64,000 bases of DNA from Pseudomonas sessilinigenes (GTDB taxonomy: Bacteria; Pseudomonadota; Gammaproteobacteria; Pseudomonadales; Pseudomonadaceae): NCBI RefSeq assembly GCF_003850565.1, contig NZ_CP027706.1, positions 2,914,001-2,978,000 of the forward strand, read 5' to 3'. The position numbers and the translations under genes are program-made. The notes beneath the pieces were generated by a model. It made no database searches. It was not told the origin of the DNA and saw nothing but the letters and a program-made list of their open reading frames with translations. Below, in pieces: positions 26,675 to 37,900 of the stretch. Positions within the stretch are counted from its first letter, which is position 1. Every line of letters starts with the position of its first letter.

Positions 26675-28974
26675 ACGATACCTGTGGGGCACCGGTCGTC
26701 GAGAACCGGGGCCCGGCCAGCCGAGTCCAGGAGGGGCTTTGGGTCACGCAATCGCTTGGTCGTGCCGGCAGTGCCTATCAGGAAGCGCTGGCCTTGGACC
26801 TGCGTGGCCGATTGGACACCGTGCGCCTGCAGCAGGCATTGGCGTTATTGGTACGACGCCACCCCGGCTTGCGTACGCGTTTCGTCGTCGGTGCCCAGGG
26901 CCTGGAACAGGAAGTGCTGGCCGAAGTCGCAGTCGAGTTGCCGGTGGAGCAGGTTGCCATCGAGCAATTGTCCCAGTGGATGCAACGCCAGCAGCAATGG
27001 CCATTCGATTTGTCCGCGGCACCGTTGTTTCGCCTGCACCTGGCGCGGTTGGCGGTGGATCACCATGTACTGGTGGTAGTGGCTCATCACCTGATCGTCG
27101 ACGGCTGGTCGCTGGGTGTGTTCGAGCGCGACCTGGCCGGCTTCTACGCCGCGGGCGCTGCCGCCTGCCTGCCCGGGCTGGACGCTTCGCCCATCAGTCA
27201 CGCCCGGGCTGAAAGAGCTCGGGCAGGTACGCCGGCCTGGGGGCAGGCACAGCGCTTCTGGGAGCAGCATCTGGCGCATAGCCGACAGATCGCCAGCCAG
27301 AGCGGCTGCACGGCATCGAGCCAGGACCTGCACTTGGACGGCGCCACCACACGCGCCTTGCTGGCGGCCGCGCGAGCCCGGAAAGTCTCGCCGTTCGCGC
27401 TGGGCTTCAGTGCCTTCGCCACCTCGATGGCCAGCCTGCTGGGGCGCGATGACCTGGTGCTGGCAACCGATTTCGGTGGACGAACCGATCCAGCCTATGA
27501 GCCGGTCATCGGCATGTTCGTCAACCAGATCCCGCTGCGCTGGCGGGCCGGACAGGGCTTGACCGGTGCCGGTGCAATACAGCAGGCCCACCGCCTGGGG
27601 CTCGACGCATTGGCCCATGCCCATCTGCCGTACCCGTCGATTGTGGAGGCCAGCCGGCAACCGGGCGGACAACTGTTCGAAGGCAAATTCGTGCTCCACA
27701 ACATGCCGCGCCAGCCCTTGCAACTGGAGGGACTGGAGGTCGAAGTGACGGGTATTCCGGGGCTTGAGCCGAAGTTTCCGGTCCTGCTTGAGTTGTGGGA
27801 GCAAGGCGAGGGGCTCAGGGGGAGCGTGATCATCGATCCCAGTCGCAGCCAGCTGACGGCGCAGGCCTTGGCCGAGTGTTTCCGTTCCCGGCTGGATGCG
27901 CTGCTTTTTTCCCCCGATGCGCCTCTGGAGCCGGGGCGGCCAAAAGGCGGGGCTCCGGCGTTCGTTCCTAGCCGGCGCCGGGTCGATATCGCCGCTGATC
28001 TGGTCAGCATCATGCCTGCCCAGGCTGCGCCCGAGCCGACACGGGTGCAGTGCCGATCCCGGGATGTGCATCTGGGACGCTGGGCAGACAGTCAGCGCCA
28101 GGTGCTTGAAGCGCATCTGGTGCGTGATGGAGCCGTGCTGTTTCGTGGCTTCAACCTGGCGGACAGCGAAATGTTCGCCGAGGTGGTGCAACAGCTGGGC
28201 GGCGAGCCGTTGCCCTACCTGCAACGATCCACGCCCAGGACCGAAGTGGCAGCGGGGGTCTATACCTCCACCGAGTACCCGTCGGACCAATGGATTTTTT
28301 TCCACAATGAGAATGCCTATGCCACCAGCTGGCCGGCGCGCTTGTTCTTTTTCTGCCACACCCCGCCGCACGAGGGTGGGCGTACGCCCCTGGCCGACTG
28401 CCGGAGGGTGCTGGAGTGTTTGCCCGAGTCGATCCGCGCTGCTTTTCGACAGCATGGCGTGATGTACCGCCGACGCTTCCGGCCCGGGCTGGGCCTGAGC
28501 TGGCAGCAGGCTTTCGCGGTGGAAAACCTCGATACCCTTTACCGGCGCTACGAGCCGCTGGGTTACCGCTTCTCGCCAGGCGGGGCGGATGAGCTGGTGG
28601 CGGACTGGGTGGTGCCCGCCACCGTCGTCCACCCCGATACCGGTGAGGAGGTCTGGTTCAATCACGCCGCCCTGTTTCACCCGGCAGCGTTGTCCGAGGC
28701 CTTGGGCGAGGTGGCGGCCGGCCTGGATGTCGCGCAGTTGCAGGCGGTCCAGACCTGCCTCGGCAATGGCGAGCCGATTCCGAGCCAATGGATACAGCAG
28801 ATCCGCAGTGCCTACCGCGAGGCCTCGTTCTCCTTTGAGTGGCAGCAGGGGGATGTGTTGATGGTGGACAACCGCTTGACTGCTCATGGGCGAGAGCCCT
28901 TTACCGCACCACGTCGAATACTCGTGGCGATGACACAAGAGCAGCGACACGAATCATTGCCCAAGGAGTTTTAA
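26671..28974 (+). CDS. Fusion: NRPS condensation domain + TauD/SyrP-type Fe(II)/2-oxoglutarate dioxygenase
   Basis: 767 residues. Residues ~1-440 are a condensation domain with an intact motif AHHLIVDGWS near 148, fused by a ~25-residue linker to a TauD/TfdA dioxygenase (~455-767). The dioxygenase shows the iron-binding H-x-E (FHNENAY) and a distal His in DNRLTAHGREPF with a downstream Arg for 2-oxoglutarate (APRRILVAM). SyrP-like members beta-hydroxylate carrier-bound Asp. There is no A or T domain, so it must act on a carrier in trans, most likely on the Asn/Asp module that opens the next gene. C-domain-like interface domains are known to recruit SyrP-type hydroxylases, but a covalent C-dioxygenase fusion is not something I recognise. 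Overlaps the MIO gene by 4 bp and ends 2 bp before the giant NRPS start. Confidence 0.88.
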   Translation: MNDTCGAPVVENRGPASRVQEGLWVTQSLGRAGSAYQEALALDLRGRLDTVRLQQALALLVRRHPGLRTRFVVGAQGLEQEVLAEVAVELPVEQVAIEQLSQWMQRQQQWPFDLSAAPLFRLHLARLAVDHHVLVVVAHHLIVDGWSLGVFERDLAGFYAAGAAACLPGLDASPISHARAERARAGTPAWGQAQRFWEQHLAHSRQIASQSGCTASSQDLHLDGATTRALLAAARARKVSPFALGFSAFATSMASLLGRDDLVLATDFGGRTDPAYEPVIGMFVNQIPLRWRAGQGLTGAGAIQQAHRLGLDALAHAHLPYPSIVEASRQPGGQLFEGKFVLHNMPRQPLQLEGLEVEVTGIPGLEPKFPVLLELWEQGEGLRGSVIIDPSRSQLTAQALAECFRSRLDALLFSPDAPLEPGRPKGGAPAFVPSRRRVDIAADLVSIMPAQAAPEPTRVQCRSRDVHLGRWADSQRQVLEAHLVRDGAVLFRGFNLADSEMFAEVVQQLGGEPLPYLQRSTPRTEVAAGVYTSTEYPSDQWIFFHNENAYATSWPARLFFFCHTPPHEGGRTPLADCRRVLECLPESIRAAFRQHGVMYRRRFRPGLGLSWQQAFAVENLDTLYRRYEPLGYRFSPGGADELVADWVVPATVVHPDTGEEVWFNHAALFHPAALSEALGEVAAGLDVAQLQAVQTCLGNGEPIPSQWIQQIRSAYREASFSFEWQQGDVLMVDNRLTAHGREPFTAPRRILVAMTQEQRHESLPKEF

Positions 28975-28976
28975 AG

Positions 28977-31900
28977 ATGCATGAGCATACCGCTGCAGCT
29001 CCTCATCAGGTCGTTGAGTGGATGGGTGAAAGTGTCGCCGGCACCCGCGTGGGTGTCTGCCGACTGGCCGTCGATGCCAGCATCGGGCTTGAGCAACTGC
29101 AGCTCGCCCTCGGCACTGTCTGGCAGCGCCATGAGGCCCTGCGCAGCCGCTTGCGGGTCCCGGCGACCCGGCGCCAGCCCGTTCTGGAACGGGACGACGC
29201 GGCGACACCCTTGATCCGGACTCTACCCCAGGCGGGCGACCCCGAGGCCGCGGCGCAGGCGCTGCAAGCGGGCTTGATGCAAATGCCCCAGGTCACGGCC
29301 GACTGGCTGGGCGATGCGTTGCTGGTGCCTTGCGCCGATGGGCCGACCTTGTTGGCCTGGCGCCACAGGGCCGTCCTGGTCGATCCGGAAAGCTGGCTGT
29401 TGCTCTGTGAGGAACTGGCTGGCGAACTGCAAGGCTTGGCGCCTGCTTCCCGACTGGACTTCAGCGAGGTCGCCGGTTGGTTGGAGACCCAGTGCCGGCC
29501 TGCGGTGTATCCGGCGCCCGAGACCAGTGCCTGGATGGGGGCCGCCCAGGCCCCGGCCCCTCGCACGCAGGTCCAGGATGGAGTGGGCCTTGGCCCTCTG
29601 GAGTGCGTGGCGGCGTTTCTGTCGGTGCTCTTGCGGTTTCGTGTCGCTGGTGCACCGGCGTTGGACTTCTCCCGCTCCATCAGGTCGATCGTGGGGGATC
29701 AGGCGGGTGTCGGCGCCTACCGTATCGCGGTGCCAGTAAACATCGGCGTGGAACCGACGATGTCCGTGGCGCAGCTGATGACGGCCCTGGGTGAAGAACC
29801 GGCCCTGGCCCAACCGCTGGACTTCGATGCGCCGGCCCGGCCGGCGGATGCTGGCCTGGTCTGGATCGACACACCCCAGGCGACGATGGGGCCGCTGAGC
29901 GTGAAGGGCATTGACTGGATGGCCGGTGCCGTTCCCGTGGGATTGACCTGTCATCGCCTGGGCGACCGGTTGCAGGTCCAGCTTTACCACGACCCCCAAG
30001 TGGTGGATGGCGCGACCGCACAAGCGTTGCAGCAGGCGTTCCATTGTGCCTTGCAGAGCCTGCGGCACTCTTCCGATTGCCCGCTCGAGGACTTGCCTCT
30101 GAGCGCCGTGGATGCGTTGGCTGCGATCTCGACCGGTCCTGATGTACCGGGCTGGCAACGACCGTTCCTCAGCCTGTTCGAGGAGCAGGTTGCACGGCAG
30201 CCTTCAGCTATCGCCATCGAGTCGGTGGGTGGCGAGCGAATGCTCACCTATCAGCAGCTCGATCACTATGCCAGGTGCATCGCCCATGATCTGAAGCACA
30301 GGGGCGTGCAGCGCGGGGATGTCGTGGGCGTGGTGCTGCCCCGCAGCGTCGATTGCGTCGCGGCGATCCTTGGGGTCCTCAAATGTGCCGCCGTCTTCAT
30401 GCCGATAGCGCCTTCGCTGCCCACCTCGCGTTTGCAGGCCTTGCTGGCGGGCGCTGGAGCGGCAATGGCAGTGGGCTCGGTCGAGGCCTTGGCCTGCGAC
30501 CTGTGCTGTGAATGGCTCGATATCCGGCAGGTTGGCGATCAGCCGTGGCTTGCCACGGCGGAGGCGGTCGATCCGCAGGACATCGCCTATATCCTGCACA
30601 CTTCCGGTTCCAGCGGCTTGCCCAAACCGGTGGAGCTGACCCACGGTGGCCTATCGAACTACCTGCAATACGCTGCCCGGCAGTACGCCCTGGCAGAAGG
30701 TCGCGGCGCCCTGGTGCAGTCGCCGGTCACCTTCGATCTGACCCTGACGGCATTGCTGGGGCCGCTGATCGTGGGCCAGCGCTTGTTGCTGGTGGACGAA
30801 GGCTCGCAGGGCCATGGTGCGGGCGCGGAAGTCGAGCAGGTGTGCGCGCAATTGCGTCGAGGGGACATCACGCTGCTCAAGGCCACGCCGTCCTACTTGC
30901 GTTTGCTCAATACGCTGTTGCCGCCCGAAGTGCTGTCGGGCGCCACCCGGGTCCTGGTGGTCGGCGGCGAAGCGCTGCCTTACCCGGTGATCGAGCCCTG
31001 GCTCCGAGGCTCCCAGCCAGCCCGGGTGTTCAATGAATATGGACCGACCGAGACGGTGGTCGGCTGTGCCTGGGCGCTGATCGACGGGCCCTGGCCGGAC
31101 GGTGCGCCGGCACCTATCGGCGGCGCCATCGATAACGTACAGATGAGTGTGCGCGATCGACAGTGCCGGGCATTGCCGGTGGGGGCCATCGGTGAAATCT
31201 GTATCGCCGGGCGAGGTGTGGGACTTGGTTATCGCGGGAGGGCGCAGGAGAGTGCGCAGCACTTTGTTGCCATCCCAGGGGACCCTGGGCGTTTGTACCG
31301 CACAGGTGATCGTGGCCGGATGCGCTCTGACGGTACCCTGGATTATCTCGGGCGCCTGGATGACCAGTTCAAGCTCAATGGCATGCGCATCGAGCCGGGA
31401 GAGATCGAGCGCTGCCTGGAGTTGGCGCCGGGCGTCAAGTCCGCGGCGGTAGTCAAGTCCTGTAGTGCCGAGGGTGTCGAGTCGCTCACGGCGTTCGTCA
31501 GCGTCGAGGACGAGGGCACGCTTGAACTGCAGGCCTTGCGTGAACATGCCCGGAACCTGCTGCCAGCGGCGCTGGTGCCGGCACGCATGGCCGTGCTGGC
31601 CTCCTTGCCACTGACCGGCAATGGCAAGATCGATCGACAGGCCCTGGCCTTGAAGGCGAGCCAACAGCCGGCGTCGCCACTGCCTTGCTCCCTTGAACCT
31701 GCTGCCTCGCCCCTGGAGCAGAGGCTGCTGGACATTGTCATGCAGGTGCTCGGTGGCGTGCGGATCGGCGTGACCGATGATCTGTTCGACAATGGCCTGG
31801 ACTCCATCCGTTCGATTTCCATTGTCGGCCTGGCTGCCCGTGAAGGCCTGTCATTGAGTGTCGCCCAAGTATTCGAACTGCGTTCGATCCGCGCCTTGGC

Positions 31901-34900
31901 CGCAGTGGTCGGGATCGCCAGCGACAGCGTTGCGGGAGTCGAGCCCTTTGCGCTGTTGCAGGCCTGCGATCGCCAGGCGTTGCCCGCCACGGTTGTCGAC
32001 GCCTACCCGATCAGCCAGTTGCAGGCGGCAATGATCTTCCACTACGAGCTGGAGCGAGACAACGCGGTCTATCTCGATGTCTTCAGCTATCGGCTGGCGT
32101 TTTCCCCTCAGCTTGACACCTTGCGCGAGGCCGCGCGCTTGCTGGTGGCGCGGCATGAAGCCCTGCGCACCACCTTTGCGTTTACCGGCTACAGCGAACC
32201 GCTGCAACTGGTCCATCGACAGGGTGCGGACATCCTGGTCATCGAGGACCTGAGCCGCCATGACGAAGAGGCCCGGCAGGTCCTGATCGATCGAGCCTTC
32301 AATGAAGAGAAGGAGCGTGCCTTCGAGATCGACGAACTGCCGCTGATGCGCCTGCGGGTGCAGTGCCTGGACCGCGACACCGTGCAACTGACGATGAGTT
32401 TTCATCATGCTGTCATCGATGGCTGGAGTGATGTCAGCCTGTTGATGGAACTGTTCGGGCTGTATCGCGCGTTGCTGGAGCAAGAGCCCCTGCCGGCAGC
32501 TCCGGTGACGCGTTATGCCGACTACATGGTGCTTGAGCAACAAGCGCTCGCCAGTGCCGAGACCAGGGCGTTCTGGCAGCGCTACCTGGAGGATGCGCCG
32601 TCAGGCGTGCTGGGCTCCTCGACGCGCGTTCCCGGTGGCGCCAGCGCGGTGCAGGTGCATGCGGTCGCTATCGGCGCCGATCAGGCGCAGCGCTTGCGGG
32701 CCATCAGTGCGGCTCATTCGCTGCCGCTCAAGAGCCTGTTGTTCGCCGTGCATCTGAAGGTTCTCAGCCAGTTCAGTGGCCAGGCCGATTGCCTGACATC
32801 CATGGTCATGACGGGACGCCCCGAGCAGGCCGATGGTGAAAAGCTCGTCGGCCTGTTCATCAACAGCGTGCCGATCAAGGCCCAAGTGGGCCGCGCTTCC
32901 TGGTTAGAGCTCGGACGGTTGGCGTTGCAGGCCGAAGGCGAGGTGATGCCACACCGTCGGTTGCCACTGGCCCGGATTCAGGAGCTCAACGCCGGGCACC
33001 GGTTGTCCGACACCTTGTTCTACTTCACCCATTACCACATTGCCTCGGACCTGGAGAGTCTGGGGGTCAAGCTGCAGGCCCTGCGAGCGCATGAGGCTTC
33101 CAGCTTCAAGTGGGTGGCCAACTTCTCGGTCGATCCCTTTGACGACAGCATCAAGCTGACCTTGGCGACCAAGGGCGATGCCTTGTCCGAGCCTGAGCGC
33201 GAGCGAATGGCTGCCCTGTATGCCGCGGCATTGGCGGACTTGACCGAGACTGCCCAGACGGCTCCCGATGTGCCTTGGCAGGGCGAGGCTACCGCTGCCA
33301 GCGACCAGCCGGCACCTGCCATGCAGACGGTGATCGAGAGCATCCGCCAAGTGATCGCCCGCGTGCCCACCAGCAAGGCCGTGATCTGTGGCGAGCAGGT
33401 GCTCGATTATGCGGAGCTGGGAAAACGGGCGGCGTGGGCCCGTGCGCGTATTCGCCAGCAGGTAGGGTCAGGCGGCCGGGTCGCGGTACTCGCGCCTCGG
33501 TCGGAACGCTATATCGCAGCGCTCCTGGGTACCCTGGAAGCGGGGGCGATCTATGTGCCATTGGACCCGGCACACCCAGCGGGGCGGCACCAGGCCATTT
33601 TGCGGGATGCGCAGCCGGGCTTGATCATCACCGACGACCCGGCGGCCGTGCCGGGTTGGCCGCATCTGACCCTAGATGAGTTGCTGGCGCCTACGGCCAT
33701 GCCGACGCAGGCGCTACCGGGTCCAGCTCCGGACGATCCGGCCTATCTGCTGTATACCTCGGGTTCGACTGGCAGTCCCAAAGGTGTCCTGGTGTCCCAC
33801 AAGGCCCTGGCAAGCCTGTTTGATGCCATGACCCAGCGCCTGGGGTCGATCCAGGGCAGTACCTGGTTGTCGCTGACGTCGGCCGGTTTCGACATTTCCC
33901 TGCTGGAACTGCTCTATCCCCTGACCGCAGCCGCGAGCATCGTGATTCATGAAGGCGCCCAGGCCCTGCTTGCTTGCACCCAGCCGCCCAGTTTGCCTGC
34001 GGTGCAGTTCAGCCTGTTCTTCTTTGCCAGCCAGCCCGGACCCCAGGCTTATGGGTTGATGCTGGAGGCCGCTCGCCGGGCCGATCGGCTCGGTTTCCAT
34101 GCCATCTGGACGCCGGAGCGGCATTTCCATCCTTTTGGCGGCCCGTTCCCCAATCCCGCTGTCAGTGGCGCGGCCCTGGCGGTGGCCACCGAGCACTTGC
34201 AGATCCGGGCCGGTTCCCTGGTACTGCCGTTGCACGATCCTTTGCGGGTAGCGGAGGACTGGGCAATGGTCGATGTGCTGTCCAACGGGCGCGCCGGTAT
34301 CGCCATTGCCTCGGGTTGGGACCAGAACGACTTTCTATTGGCCCATGGAGGGCCGCAGAGCTTTGCCCAGCGTCGCGAACGAACCGTGGCGGCCGTCGAT
34401 ACCTTGCGTGCCTTGTGGCGTGGGCAAGCGCTGACGCTGGATCGTGGTGCCGGCGAGCAGACGGTCTCGACCTTTCCGCTGCCTGTGCGGGGGACGATTC
34501 CCCTGTGGCTATCGGCCTCAAGTGCCGCGCAGACCTTCGAGGCGGCCGGGCATATGGGGGCGGGAGTGCTGACTCACTTGCTGGCCCAGGACACTGGCGC
34601 GTTGCGTGACAATATCCAGCGTTATCGCCAGGCCGCGGCAGGCTCGGGTACGGTCAGCCTGATGCTGCATAGCTTTGTCGCGGCAACCCGGGATGAAGCG
34701 GAGCAAGTGGCCCGCGGACCACTCAAGCGCTACCTGATGTCGTCGGTGGACCTGGCCCGCTCGGTCTTCGGCCCGATGGTCGACTCCGCTCGCGAGGAAG
34801 ACCTGGATTATCTGGTGGACCGTGGCCTTGAGCGCTACATGCACAGCGCCAGCCTGATCGGCAGTGTGCAGGACTGCGTCGAGCGTGCGCGGGAGCTGGT

Positions 34901-37900
34901 GCAGATAGGTGTCAACGAATTCGCCTGCCTCATCGATTTCGGCATCGCTGACGCGCAAGTCCTGCACGGCCTGGAGCGGCTTGACCAGGTACGTCGCGAG
35001 CTGCAGCCACCGGCACCGGCCTGGGCGGACCTGTCGGTGGCCGGGCTCTGCGCTCGTCATGGCGTGACCCACCTGCAATGCACGCCCACGATCCTGCGCG
35101 AGTTGCTTAGCGACACGCGCAGCCGTGCCGCCATCGCCAGCCTGGACACGTTGCTGGTAGGCGGCGAAGCGCTGCCCCAGCATGTCGCCGATGACTTGCT
35201 GCAAGCTGCGCGCGGCCGGGTTTTCAATGTCTATGGACCTACCGAAACCACCATCTGGTCGTCGGCCTGGCAGCTAGTGCCAGGCGCGGTGCGTATTGGT
35301 ACGGCGTTAGGCAATGGCGCCATTTACCTGCTGGACGCCAACGGCCGGCCGGCTGTCGAAGGGCAACCAGGGGAAATCTGCATCGGTGGCCAGGGACTGG
35401 CTGAAGGCTACTGGCGGCGCGAAGCTCAGACCGGTTCGGCCTTTTGCCGGCTATCGCTGCACGAAGGGGAGGCTCCCATACGGCTCTATCGCACGGGCGA
35501 TCTGGGACGCTGGGACGAGAACGGACAACTGGAGTTTCTTGGACGCCAGGACCGCCAGGTCAAAGTGGGTGGACAGCGGATCGAGTTGGCAGAGATCGAG
35601 GAACAGATTCGTTCCGTCCAGGGGGTGGCCGATGCGGCTTGTGCTATCGACGACAGCGGTGCGATTGCTGCCCTGGCGACGGTGTATCCGGGGGGCGATG
35701 TCGATGTCGCGAAGATCCGCGCGCACCTGCAACAAACCCTGACCAGCAGCATGCAACCCTTGGCCCTGGGGATCGGCGCGTTGCCGAGAAATCCCAATGG
35801 CAAGCTCGACAGTGCTGCCCTGATCGCCCTGGCCTGCGGTGCGCGCGCGCAGGAACGAGCGCCGCAGGAGCCGTTTGTGGCGCACGCGACGGCGATTGCC
35901 GACACCCATGCACAGCGCATTGCGCGGATCTGGGAGCAGACCCTGCTGCAACCGCCAGAACGTAACGACAGCGACTTCTTCAAGTCCGGTGGCAACTCCT
36001 TGCGGGCCATGGTCATGGCCAGTCACTTGAGCCAGGAGTTGGGTAGCAAGGTGTCGGTGCGGACGATTTTCGAGAACCCGGGTTTTGCAGGATTGGTTGC
36101 GGCTTTATCGCAGAGTCCGCGCCAGGCGCCATCGCCGCTGGAGCCGCCACCCGTGGCGAAACTTTGGCCAGCCAGCTACTCCCAGGAGCGGCTGTGGCTG
36201 GTGGAGAGGATTCTGCCCGACCACGCGGCATACAACGATTCGATGCTGCTGAGCATGGTCGGCGATGTCGATCGCCAGCGGGTGGTCCAGGCGCTGGAAA
36301 CGCTCAGCGCGCGGCATGACGCCTTGCGCATGACCTTCGAGGAACATGAGGGGCGCGTCCAGGCCCGCTTCAACCAGCAACCGGCATTGGACTTCGCCAC
36401 CCTGGACCTGCGTGACGTCGATTCGTCGCAACGTAGCCTGGTCGCCCTGGAGCACGCTCGCAGGGAAGCGCGCCTGCCGTTTGACCTGGAGCGCGGGCCC
36501 TTGCTGCGGGCGCGTTTGCTGCGCCTGGGCGACCAGCATCATTACTTGCTGGTCACCGTGCATCACATCGTCTGCGATGGCTGGTCGCTGTCCATCATGC
36601 TCAACGAGTTTTCGATACTCCTGGGCGACGCGCCCCAGGACTTGGCTCCGAGTACCTTCAGTTACCGTGAACATATCGCTGAGGAACGCCGTCGCTTGAC
36701 CGCCGAGCGCCGTAGCGTGCTGATCGATTATTGGACCCGGCAACTGGATGACCTGCCGGCGCCCCTGGAGCTGCCGCTCGATTTCGCCCGGTCCAAGGTC
36801 GAGACCTTTTGTGGTGCGGTGGTCAACCATGTACTGCCCAACCGGCTGCTGGCCAAGCTGGATGCACTGGCGGCAGCTGAAGGGGCCTCGACCTACATGC
36901 TGTTGATTGCTGCGGTCAGCGTGGTGCTGGGGCGGATCACGGGTCGGCGCGACATCGTGCTGGGAACCGACGTCGCCAACCGCTTTTCCTCCCTCAGCGG
37001 CGATGCCGTAGGGCTGTTCGTCAACCAGATGGTGCTGCGCTCGCAGTGGCTGGGCGAACACAGTTTTCGCCAACGGATCAAGGTTGAACGCACGACGATT
37101 CTCGATGCGCTGGATCACAGTGACCTGCCGTTCAACGAACTGATCGACGCGCTTTCGCCAACTCGCGACCTGAGCCGCAATCCCCTGTTCCAGGTCGCCT
37201 TCACCTACCAGGAGCCGATGGACTACAGCCAGCTCCAGCGCAGTGGCCCGCGTTTGCAGAGGATACCGCTGGACATCGGCATCTCCCGGGTGGACCTGGA
37301 GATCAATGTCACCCGTAACGCCGAAGGCCTGTCGATCGACGCTATCTTCAACAATCGCCTGCAACGGCGGGAGAGTATCGATCAGCTGTTGCAGGCCCTT
37401 GAGGTGTTCCTGGAGCAGGCCCTGGACGATCCGGATGCTCCGGTCATGCAGATAGAGCTGTCGAGCGAGGCCGATCGCCGGGTACTGGAAGGGGGACTTG
37501 GCAGTTTCACCCAGGATCATGGGTTGGGTCCGGTGAATCAGTTGCTCCGTACCTGGGCCAGCCGGACCCCGGACGCCATGGCCATCGGCGATCAGGAGCA
37601 GTCTTTCAACTACCGGCAACTGAGCGAGAAAGTCGACGCGTTGGCCCGTGGCCTTGCCGGGCAAGGCATCCAGCGCGGTTCGCTGGTAGCGACCTGGCTC
37701 AAGCGCGACACCACGCTGGTTGTGGCAATGCTGGCCCTGTGGCAATTGGGGGCAATCTACTTGCCCATCGATCCGGAGCACCCTGCGAGCCGTTCGCGCG
37801 AGGTCTTGCGCAAGTCCCGTGCCCAGGCCGTGTTGACCTGCGAGCCCTTGCTGGACGATATCCCGGCGCTGCAGTGGGATGGACCGCTGTTGGTGGTCGA

